Shown one piece after another: positions 8,749 through 16,010 of a DNA stretch of 64,000 nucleotides; within the stretch, counting starts at the first letter, position 1; each line of letters begins with the position of its first letter. The notes under the pieces are model-generated. The model did no database searches. It had not been told where the DNA came from and worked only from the letters and a program-made list of their open reading frames with translations. A program made the position numbers and the translations under genes. This stretch comes from Streptomyces wuyuanensis (GTDB lineage: Bacteria; Actinomycetota; Actinomycetes; Streptomycetales; Streptomycetaceae), in contig NZ_FNHI01000001.1 in NCBI RefSeq assembly GCF_900103455.1, forward strand, positions 434,001-498,000, read 5' to 3'.

Positions 8749-9639
8749 ATGGACTTCCTTCGCCCCGCCGGCTGGGAGGAGGCGCTCGCCGCGAAGGCCG
8801 AGCACCCCACCGCTGTGCCCATCGCGGGTGGCACCGACATCATGGTCGAGATCAACTTCGACCACCGTCGGCCCGAGTACCTCCTGGACCTGAACCGCAT
8901 CACCGAGCTGAGCGAATGGGAAGTCGGCGAGGAGAGCGTCCGGCTGGGCGCCTCCGTTCCGTACACGCGGATCATGGAGAACCTCCGGACCGAGCTGCCC
9001 GGGCTGGCGCTCGCCTCCCACACCGTCGCCTCGCCGCAGATCCGCAACCGCGGCGGCGTCGGCGGCAACCTCGGCACCGCGTCCCCCGCCGGTGACGCCC
9101 ACCCGGCCCTGCTGGCCGCCGGCGCCGAGGTCGAGGTGGAGTCGGTGCGGGGCACCCGCCTCATCCCGATCGACGAGTTCTACACCGGCGTGAAGCGCAA
9201 CGCGCTCGCCCCGGACGAGCTCATCCGGGCCGTGCACATCAGGAAGGCCGACGGGCCCCAGCAGTACTCGAAGGTCGGCACCCGCAACGCGATGGTCATC
9301 GCCGTGTGCGCCTTCGGCATCGCGCTGCACCCCGAGACCCGCACCGTGCGGACGGGTATCGGCTCGGCCGCGCCGACCCCGGTGCGGGCCGAGGCCGCCG
9401 AGGAGTTCCTGAACGCCGCACTCGCGGAGGGCGGCTTCTGGGACAGCGGCAAGATCATCACTCCCTCGATCGCCAAGCAGTTCGCGGAGCTCGCCTCCGG
9501 CGCCTGCAACCCGATCGACGACGTCCGCGGCACCGCCAGGTACCGCCGGCACGCGGTCGGCATCATGGCCCGCCGCACGCTGGGCTGGACCTGGGAGCAG
9601 TACCGCGGAAGCGGCCGCACGCTTGAAGGAGCTGCATAA
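8749..9639 (+). CDS. Xanthine dehydrogenase, FAD-binding subunit
   Basis: A 296-residue member of the molybdopterin-dehydrogenase FAD-binding family (CoxM/XdhB type). The hallmark FAD motifs are present: IAGGTDIMVE near residue 25 and the TVASPQIRNRGGVGGNLGTASPAGD segment near residues 90-115. The C-terminal CO-dehydrogenase flavoprotein domain follows. It passes electrons from the [2Fe-2S] clusters to NAD+ or oxygen in the oxidation of hypoxanthine and xanthine to urate. The next gene starts two bases after its stop, so the three subunits are translated together. Cytoplasmic. Confidence 0.92.
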   Translation: MDFLRPAGWEEALAAKAEHPTAVPIAGGTDIMVEINFDHRRPEYLLDLNRITELSEWEVGEESVRLGASVPYTRIMENLRTELPGLALASHTVASPQIRNRGGVGGNLGTASPAGDAHPALLAAGAEVEVESVRGTRLIPIDEFYTGVKRNALAPDELIRAVHIRKADGPQQYSKVGTRNAMVIAVCAFGIALHPETRTVRTGIGSAAPTPVRAEAAEEFLNAALAEGGFWDSGKIITPSIAKQFAELASGACNPIDDVRGTARYRRHAVGIMARRTLGWTWEQYRGSGRTLEGAA

Positions 9640-9641
9640 CC

Positions 9642-10241
9642 ATGCGCGTGAATTTCACGGTCAACGGCCGTAGGCAGGAAGCCGACGACGTGTGGGAGGG
9701 CGAGAGCCTCCTCTACGTGCTGCGTGAGCGCCTCGGGCTGCCCGGCTCCAAGAACGCCTGCGAGCAGGGCGAGTGCGGTTCCTGCACGGTCCGCCTCGAC
9801 GGTGTGCCCGTCTGTTCGTGCCTGGTCGCGGCCGGGCAGGTCGAGGGCCGGGAGGTCGTCACCGTCGAGGGCCTGGCGGACTTCGCGAAGCAGCGCGCCG
9901 AGCACTCCGGGCACGGCGGCGCCTGCGCGACCGGCGCCTGCGGCGGCACCTCGCTGCAGGACGCCCGTTCGTGGACGGCCAAGGGGACCGACTCGCAGAC
10001 CGGCGAGGGCACCGAACTGTCCCCGATCCAGCAGGCGTTCATCGACGCCGGAGCCGTGCAGTGCGGCTTCTGCACCCCGGGCCTGCTGGTCGCCGCCGAC
10101 GAGCTGCTGGAGCACAACGCCTCCCCGACCGACGCGGACATCCGCGAGGCGCTGTCCGGCAACCTGTGCCGCTGCACCGGTTACGAGAAGATCCTCGACG
10201 CGGTCCGCCTCGCGGCCGCGCGCCAGGGAGAGGCGGTCTGA
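9642..10241 (+). CDS. Xanthine dehydrogenase, [2Fe-2S] subunit
   Basis: A 199-residue two-cluster iron-sulphur subunit. The plant-type ferredoxin domain carries Cys40, Cys45, Cys48 and Cys60 (CEQGECGSC...C). The helical [2Fe-2S] domain has CGFCTPG and the late LCRCTGY motif. It carries electrons from the molybdenum centre to FAD. It is somewhat longer than typical 160-residue homologues because of an insertion of about 35 residues (near 88-122, containing GACATGACGG and further polar residues) between the two cluster domains. It is the middle gene of the operon, with 5 bases to the next. Confidence 0.92.
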   Translation: MRVNFTVNGRRQEADDVWEGESLLYVLRERLGLPGSKNACEQGECGSCTVRLDGVPVCSCLVAAGQVEGREVVTVEGLADFAKQRAEHSGHGGACATGACGGTSLQDARSWTAKGTDSQTGEGTELSPIQQAFIDAGAVQCGFCTPGLLVAADELLEHNASPTDADIREALSGNLCRCTGYEKILDAVRLAAARQGEAV

Positions 10242-10246
10242 GCACC

Positions 10247-12655
10247 ATGGCGCTGAATCCACGAGTCGCCGCCGTCCCGGCCGGCACCCCCACCAAGGTC
10301 ACGCAGGGTTCGCAGACCAAGGGCGGCATCGGCGAGTCCACCCTCCGCCCCGACGGCACCCTCAAGGTCACCGGCGAGTTCGCGTACTCCTCGGACATGT
10401 GGCACGAGGACATGCTGTGGGGCCAGACGCTGCGCTCCACCGTCGCGCACGCCGAGATCCGGTCGATCGACGTCTCCGAGGCCGTCGCGATGCCCGGCGT
10501 GTACGCGGTGCTCACCTACGACGACCTGCCCGCCGAGATGAAGAACTACGGGCTGGAAATCCAGGACACGCCGGTTCTCGCCCACGGGAAGGTCCGCCAC
10601 CACGGCGAGCCGGTGGCCCTCGTCGCCGCCGACCACCCGGAGACGGCCCGCCGCGCCGCGGCCAGGATCAGGATCGACTACGCCGAGCTGCCGCTGATCA
10701 CCGACGAGGCGTCGGCGACGGCACCCGACGCGGTCCTCGTCCACGAGAACCGCGACGACCACCACATCGGCCACGTCCCGCACCCGAACATCGTGCACCG
10801 CCAGCCCATCGTCCGCGGCGACGTGGCGGAGGCCCGCAAGCGCGCCGACGTCATCGTCGAGGGCGAGTACGTCTTCGGCATGCAGGACCAGGCGTTCCTC
10901 GGCCCGGAGTCCGGCCTGGCCGTGCCCGCCGAGGACGGCGGCGTCGACCTGTACGTCGCCACCCAGTGGCTGCACTCCGACCTGCGCCAGATCGCCCCGG
11001 TCCTCGGCCTGCCCGCGGAGAAGGTGCGGATGACGCTCTCCGGCGTCGGCGGTGCCTTCGGCGGCCGCGAGGACCTGTCGATGCAGATCCACGCCTGCCT
11101 GCTGGCGCTGCGCACCGGCAAGCCGGTCAAGATCGTCTACAACCGTTTCGAGTCCTTCTTCGGCCATGTGCACCGCCATCCGGCGAAGCTGCACTACGAG
11201 CACGGCGCCACCCGGGACGGCAAGCTCACGCACCTGAAGTGCCGGATCGTCCTGGACGGCGGCGCGTACGCCTCGGCCTCCCCGGCGGTCGTCGGCAACG
11301 CCGCCTCGCTGTCGGTCGGCCCGTACGTCGTCGACGACGTCGACATCGAGGCCATCGCGCTCTACAGCAACAACCCGCCCTGCGGCGCGATGCGCGGCTT
11401 CGGCGCGGTCCAGGCGTGCTTCGCCTACGAGGCCCAGATGGACAAGCTGGCGGCCGCCCTCGGCATGGACCCGGTCGAGCTCCGGCAGCTGAACGCCATG
11501 GAGCAGGGCACGATCATGCCGACGGGCCAGCCGGTCGACTCCCCGGCCCCCGTCGCCGAGCTGCTGCGCCGCGTCAAGTCCCGCCCGCTCCCGCCGGAGC
11601 GCCAGTGGGAGGTCGCGGGCGGCGAGGCCGATGTGCGCGCCCTGCCCGGCGGACTGTCCAACACCACCCACGGCGAGGGCGTCGTCCGCGGTGTCGGCTA
11701 CGCGGTCGGCATCAAGAACGTCGGCTTCTCCGAGGGCTTCGACGACTACTCGACGGCCAGGGTGCGCATGGAGGTCGTGGGCGGCGAGCCGGTCGCGACC
11801 GTGCACACCGCGATGGCGGAGGTCGGCCAGGGCGGTGTCACCGTCCACGCCCAGATCGCCCGTACGGAGCTGGGCGTCACCCAGGTGACCATCCACCCGG
11901 CCGACACGCAGGTCGGCTCCGCAGGCTCCACCTCCGCGTCCCGCCAGACGTACGTCACGGGCGGGGCGGTGAAGAACTCCTGCGAGCTGGTCCGCGAGAA
12001 GGTCCTGGAGATCGGCCGCCGCAAGTTCGGCTCCTACCACCCGGCCTGGGCCACCGCCGAGCTGCTGCTCGAAGGCGGCAAGGTCGTCACCGACGGCGGC
12101 GAGGTCCTCTCCGACCTGGTGGACGTGCTGGAGGACGAGGCCGTCGAGGTGGAGGCCGAGTGGCGGCACCGCCCGACCGAGGCCTTCGACCTGCGCACCG
12201 GCCAGGGCAACGGCCATGTCCAGTACTCGTTCGCGGCGCACCGCGCGGTTGTCGAGGTCGACACGGAGCTGGGCCTGGTGAAGGTGGTCGAGCTGGCCTG
12301 TGCGCAGGACGTCGGCAAGGCGCTGAACCCGCTGTCCGTGGTCGGTCAGATCCAGGGCGGCACGACCCAGGGTCTGGGAGTGGCCGTCATGGAGGAGATC
12401 ATCGTCGACCCGAAGACCGCGAAGGTGCGCAACCCCTCCTTCACGGACTATCTGATCCCCACCATCCTCGACACCCCGACGATCCCGGTCGACGTGCTCG
12501 AACTCGCCGACGAGCACGCCCCGTACGGGCTCCGCGGCATCGGCGAGGCCCCGACCCTGTCCTCCACGCCGGCCGTCCTCGCGGCGATCCGCGACGCGAC
12601 GGGTCTGGAGCTCAACAGGACGCCGGTACGCCCGGAGCACCTGACCGGCACCTGA
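10247..12655 (+). CDS. Xanthine dehydrogenase, molybdenum-binding catalytic subunit
   Basis: An 802-residue molybdopterin subunit of the xanthine dehydrogenase/aldehyde oxidase family. Visible hallmarks include the GVGGAFGGRED loop, GAMRGFGAVQ and the C-terminal LRGIGEAPTLSSTPAV segment, whose Glu is the catalytic base in this family. The ATG at 10247 follows the previous stop by 5 bases with GGGAGAGGCGG upstream. Together with the two smaller subunits it forms a split three-gene enzyme oxidising hypoxanthine and xanthine. Substrate choice is inferred from the PucR regulator, the purine permease and the XdhC gene around it; a related aldehyde or ureide substrate is not excluded. Confidence 0.9.
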   Translation: MALNPRVAAVPAGTPTKVTQGSQTKGGIGESTLRPDGTLKVTGEFAYSSDMWHEDMLWGQTLRSTVAHAEIRSIDVSEAVAMPGVYAVLTYDDLPAEMKNYGLEIQDTPVLAHGKVRHHGEPVALVAADHPETARRAAARIRIDYAELPLITDEASATAPDAVLVHENRDDHHIGHVPHPNIVHRQPIVRGDVAEARKRADVIVEGEYVFGMQDQAFLGPESGLAVPAEDGGVDLYVATQWLHSDLRQIAPVLGLPAEKVRMTLSGVGGAFGGREDLSMQIHACLLALRTGKPVKIVYNRFESFFGHVHRHPAKLHYEHGATRDGKLTHLKCRIVLDGGAYASASPAVVGNAASLSVGPYVVDDVDIEAIALYSNNPPCGAMRGFGAVQACFAYEAQMDKLAAALGMDPVELRQLNAMEQGTIMPTGQPVDSPAPVAELLRRVKSRPLPPERQWEVAGGEADVRALPGGLSNTTHGEGVVRGVGYAVGIKNVGFSEGFDDYSTARVRMEVVGGEPVATVHTAMAEVGQGGVTVHAQIARTELGVTQVTIHPADTQVGSAGSTSASRQTYVTGGAVKNSCELVREKVLEIGRRKFGSYHPAWATAELLLEGGKVVTDGGEVLSDLVDVLEDEAVEVEAEWRHRPTEAFDLRTGQGNGHVQYSFAAHRAVVEVDTELGLVKVVELACAQDVGKALNPLSVVGQIQGGTTQGLGVAVMEEIIVDPKTAKVRNPSFTDYLIPTILDTPTIPVDVLELADEHAPYGLRGIGEAPTLSSTPAVLAAIRDATGLELNRTPVRPEHLTGT

Positions 12656-12689
12656 CCGGCACCTGAGCCGAGGCGGCACCTGAGCCGCG

Positions 12690-12723
12690 GGGGTTCCGGG
12701 GGACCACCGTCCCCCGGGACCCC
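12690..12723. terminator. Strong hairpin after xanthine dehydrogenase genes
   Basis: GGGGTTCCGGGGGAC (12690-12704) and GTCCCCCGGGACCCC (12709-12723) form a 15-pair stem with one G-U pair and a 4-base loop, about 35 bases past the stop codon. This is a convincing Streptomyces-type terminator or attenuator between the enzyme and the permease genes. Confidence 0.7.
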
Positions 12724-13002
12724 GGGCCACCCCGCCCGGGACGCTCCCGGGCCACCCCCCTCCGGGGGGACCGGACTTCCGGGGATCCGTCCCCGGGACG
12801 CCGGACACCGCTCGCGGTGCCCCGGCACCAGCAACACCCGAAGAACTGCGGAGCGGGCCCCCCGCCGGGTCCCCTCCCCGCAGACCGTTCGTCTCGGGCC
12901 GTCCCCCGGGTCGTGCAGCCAACGCAAGATCCCAAATCCCGCAGCTTGACCAGGTTTCAAGTGCGATGCGGGTGCCCCTGTGAACCTTGGGAGTAGGCAA
13001 CC
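12724..13002 (+). promoter_or_regulatory. Upstream region of the purine permease gene
   Basis: After the hairpin this stretch contains further GC-rich inverted repeats around 12720-12800. It then has a lower-GC segment with the inverted repeat CTTGA-7-TCAAG at 12945-12961, 42 bases before the permease ATG. GGGAGTAGG precedes the start at the proper distance. A separate promoter for the permease and xdhC genes is therefore plausible. Confidence 0.4.
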
Positions 13003-14466
13003 ATGACCCAGTCGTCAGTGGAGCCGAGGACCACCGCGGAGGACGCCGGCCCCGGCTCGCGCGTCCCCGCCGGGCGGTCCTGGCTCGACCGGTACTTTCA
13101 CATCTCCGAACGAGGATCGACGGTCGCGCGCGAGGTGCGCGGCGGCATCACCACCTTCATGGCGATGGCGTACATCCTCCTGCTCAACCCCCTGATCCTC
13201 AACGGCAAGGACGTCGCCGGCAACGTCCTCAGCCAACCGGGACTCATCACTGCGACTGCCTTCGCGGCCGCGGCGACCACCCTGCTGATGGGCTTCGTCG
13301 GCAAGGTCCCGCTCGCCCTCGCGGCCGGTCTGAGCGTCTCCGGCGTCCTCGCCTCGCAGGTCGTTCCCCAGATGACCTGGCCGCAGGCGATGGCCATGTG
13401 CGTGATGTACGGCGTGGTGATCTGCCTTCTGGTGGTGACCGGCCTGCGCGAGTTGATCATGAACTCGATCCCGCTCGCGCTCAAGCACGGCATCACGATG
13501 GGCATCGGCCTGTTCATCGCGCTGATCGGCCTGGTCAAGGCCGGGTTCGTCGGCAAGGGCTCGGAGTTCGGCCCGCCCGTCACGCTCGGCGCCGGCGGTG
13601 AACTCGCCGGCTGGCCGGTGCTGATCTTCTGCCTCACCCTGCTGCTGATCTTCATGCTGCAGGCACGTGCGATACCCGGCGCGATCCTCATCGGCATCGT
13701 CGTCGGCACCGTCGTCGCCGTCGCCGTCCACAGCATCGCCGGTCTCGACGCCAAGGCCTGGAACATGTCCCCGCCGGAGCTCTCCCGCGGCGCCGTCTCC
13801 ATGCCCGACTTCTCGCTCTTCGGGCACGTCGAGTTCGGCGGCTGGGGCGAAGTCGGCGCGATCACCGTGGGATTCATCGTCTTCACACTGGTGCTCGCCG
13901 GCTTCTTCGACGCCATGGCCACCATCATCGGCGTCGGTACGGAGGCCAAGCTGGCCGACGAACGCGGCCGGATGCCGGGACTGTCGAAGGCGCTGTTCAT
14001 CGACGGCGCCGGCGGTGCGATCGGCGGTGTCTCGGGCGGCTCCGGCCAGACCGTGTTCGTCGAGTCCGCCACCGGTGTCGGCGAGGGCGCCCGGACCGGT
14101 CTCGCCTCCGTCGTCACCGGACTGTTCTTCGCCGCCTGCCTCTTCTTCACCCCGCTCACCGCGATCGTGCCGCCCCAGGTCGCCTCCGCGGCCCTGGTCG
14201 TCATCGGAGCGATGATGATGCAGAACGCCAAGCACGTGGACTGGGGCGACCGCTCCGTCGCCATCCCGGTCTTCCTCACCGTCGTGCTGATGCCGTTCAC
14301 GTACAGCATCACCCCGGGCGTGGCCGCGGGCGTCATCTCGTACGTCGCCATCAAGGCCGCCCAGGGCAAGGCCCGCGAGGTGGGCGGCTTCATGTGGGCC
14401 CTGACCGCGATCTTCATCGTGTTCTTCGCCCTGAACCCGATCGAAGGCTGGCTGGGCGTCCACTGA
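13003..14466 (+). CDS. NCS2-family purine permease (AzgA-like)
   Basis: A 487-residue membrane protein of the nucleobase-cation symporter 2 superfamily, AzgA branch. It begins with a soluble tail, then LDRYFHISERGSTVAREVRGGITTFMAMAYILLLNP, a hallmark of adenine/guanine/hypoxanthine permeases. Later come ALKHGITMGIGLFIALIG, the conserved FFDAMATIIGVG loop and GGVSGGSGQTVFVESATGVGEGARTG. Twelve or more membrane helices are expected. It should import purine bases with protons, feeding the xanthine dehydrogenase upstream. The ATG at 13003 has GGGAGTAGG upstream. Base specificity cannot be fixed from sequence alone. Confidence 0.9.
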   Translation: MTQSSVEPRTTAEDAGPGSRVPAGRSWLDRYFHISERGSTVAREVRGGITTFMAMAYILLLNPLILNGKDVAGNVLSQPGLITATAFAAAATTLLMGFVGKVPLALAAGLSVSGVLASQVVPQMTWPQAMAMCVMYGVVICLLVVTGLRELIMNSIPLALKHGITMGIGLFIALIGLVKAGFVGKGSEFGPPVTLGAGGELAGWPVLIFCLTLLLIFMLQARAIPGAILIGIVVGTVVAVAVHSIAGLDAKAWNMSPPELSRGAVSMPDFSLFGHVEFGGWGEVGAITVGFIVFTLVLAGFFDAMATIIGVGTEAKLADERGRMPGLSKALFIDGAGGAIGGVSGGSGQTVFVESATGVGEGARTGLASVVTGLFFAACLFFTPLTAIVPPQVASAALVVIGAMMMQNAKHVDWGDRSVAIPVFLTVVLMPFTYSITPGVAAGVISYVAIKAAQGKAREVGGFMWALTAIFIVFFALNPIEGWLGVH

Positions 14467-14508
14467 CCCCCGTGCCCTCCACGCATCCACGATTCCGAGG
14501 AGACCGAC

Positions 14509-15669
14509 ATGCTGGACATCGCCGACGAGCTGAACCGGTGGGTCGGGCAGGGACGTGACTTCGCCGTCGCCACCGTCGTGGCCGTCGGCGGCAGCGCGCC
14601 CCGCCGGCCCGGCGCCGCGCTCGCCGTCGACAGCGACGGCACGGCCATCGGGTCGGTCTCCGGAGGATGCGTGGAGGGCGCCGTCTACGAGCTGTGCCGG
14701 CAGGCGCTCGAGGACGGCCGGACCGTCCTCGAGCGCTTCGGCTACAGCGACGACGACGCCTTCGCCGTGGGGCTGACCTGCGGCGGGATCATCGACATCC
14801 TCGTCACCCCCGTCCGCGCCGACTCTCCCGCCAGGGACGTCCTCGCGGCAGCGCTGGCCGCCGCCGCACAAGGGCGGCCGGCGGCGGTCGCGCGGATCAC
14901 CGACGGGCCCGGCGAACTGATGGGCCGTGCACTCCTCGTCCGGGCCGACGGCTCGTACGAAGGCACTCTCGGCGGTCACCCCGAACTCGACCGCACCGCC
15001 GCGGGCGAGGCCCGAGCCCTGCTGGACGCCGGGCGCACCGGCACCGCCGCCATCGGCGAGGACGGCTCGTGCTGCGGCCGCCCGCTCACCCTGCTCGTCG
15101 AGTCCAGCGTCCCCGCCCCGCGCATGATCGTCTTCGGGGCCATCGACTTCGCCTCCGCCCTCGTCAGGGCCGGCAAGTTCCTCGGCTACCACGTGACCGT
15201 GTGCGACGCCCGCCCCGTCTTCGCCACGAAGCAGCGCTTCCCCGACGCGGACGAGATCGTCGTCGAATGGCCGCACCGCTACCTGGAGTCCACCGACGTG
15301 GACGGCCGCACGGTGCTGTGCGTCCTCACCCACGACGCCAAGTTCGACGTACCGCTGCTGGAGCGGGCCCTGCGGCTGCCCGTCGCCTACGTCGGCGCGA
15401 TGGGTTCGCGCCGCACCCACGAGGACCGCAACGCCCGGCTGCGCGAGGCGGGTGTCGGCGAACTCGAACTGGCGCGTCTGCGCTCGCCGATCGGCCTCGA
15501 CCTCGGGGCGCGTACGCCCGAGGAGACGGCGTTGTCCATCGCGGCGGAGATCGTCGCCGTTCGCCGCGGGGGGAGCGGCGTCCCGCTGGCGGGCTCCCGC
15601 GCGCCGATCCACCACGACGGCCCGCGCATTCCCGTCCAGGCCGTCCAGGCCGTCGGGTCCGTCGCCTGA
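14509..15669 (+). CDS. XdhC/CoxI-family molybdenum cofactor maturation protein
   Basis: A 386-residue XdhC/CoxI family protein. The N-terminal CoxI domain has VATVVAVGGSAPRRPGAAL and VSGGCVEGAVYE near residues 20-60. The C-terminal Rossmann domain begins at RMIVFGAIDFASALVRAGKFLGY near residue 205 and ends with LRSPIGLDLGARTPEETALSIAAEIVA. XdhC proteins bind molybdenum cofactor, promote its sulphuration and insert it into xanthine dehydrogenase. The gene follows the permease by 42 bases with GAGGAG before its ATG, so it is probably the last gene of the purine operon. In the Rossmann motif the usual glycine pattern is altered to GAID, which may weaken dinucleotide binding. Confidence 0.9.
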   Translation: MLDIADELNRWVGQGRDFAVATVVAVGGSAPRRPGAALAVDSDGTAIGSVSGGCVEGAVYELCRQALEDGRTVLERFGYSDDDAFAVGLTCGGIIDILVTPVRADSPARDVLAAALAAAAQGRPAAVARITDGPGELMGRALLVRADGSYEGTLGGHPELDRTAAGEARALLDAGRTGTAAIGEDGSCCGRPLTLLVESSVPAPRMIVFGAIDFASALVRAGKFLGYHVTVCDARPVFATKQRFPDADEIVVEWPHRYLESTDVDGRTVLCVLTHDAKFDVPLLERALRLPVAYVGAMGSRRTHEDRNARLREAGVGELELARLRSPIGLDLGARTPEETALSIAAEIVAVRRGGSGVPLAGSRAPIHHDGPRIPVQAVQAVGSVA

Positions 15670-15998
15670 GGCGGAGGCCGCCGGGCCGCCAGGTGATCCC
15701 TGCCGCGCCGCGTCCGTGCTCCTCCTGCCGGGCTGGTGCCTCTCCCGGTTGCGGCGCCCCTCCGCGGGCCTGTGCTTGCCGCGCCCGGGTCCTTGCCGGG
15801 CGCTGCCGCGTCCGGTACCTGCGGCGCTCTCCCGGGCAGTCGGGTCGCAAGTGCCCCCTGACGTGATGGGGCCGCGCTGCCTCTACGCCGGCCACCGGTC
15901 CCCGCTCGGGCTCGCGGCGCGTGGCGCCACGGCCGCAGTGCGTCCCGGTGTCAGCCCGGCCTCCCGACCGTGACCGGGCGGACATAGGGGGCGAAAGT
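15670..15998. other. 330-base gap without a recognised gene
   Basis: GC-rich spacer between the xdhC-like gene and the FHA-ABC gene, both on the plus strand. I see no convincing coding pattern and no strong hairpin. The promoter of the downstream gene lies at its right end. Confidence 0.4.
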
Positions 15999-16004
15999 TA
16001 AAAT
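15999..16004 (+). promoter_or_regulatory. TAAAAT -10 element for a probably leaderless mRNA
   Basis: TAAAAT ends 6 bases before the ATG at 16011 and stands out in a GC-rich surrounding. No Shine-Dalgarno sequence lies between. A TANNNT box at this distance from the start codon is the usual signature of leaderless transcripts in actinomycetes. Confidence 0.5.
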
Positions 16005-16010
16005 CGTCGC

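Noticed and set aside
9724..12666. Long plus-strand open frame overlapping the xanthine dehydrogenase genes
   Set aside because: It is a +1 shadow of the iron-sulphur and molybdenum subunits, which carry full family motifs in their own frames.
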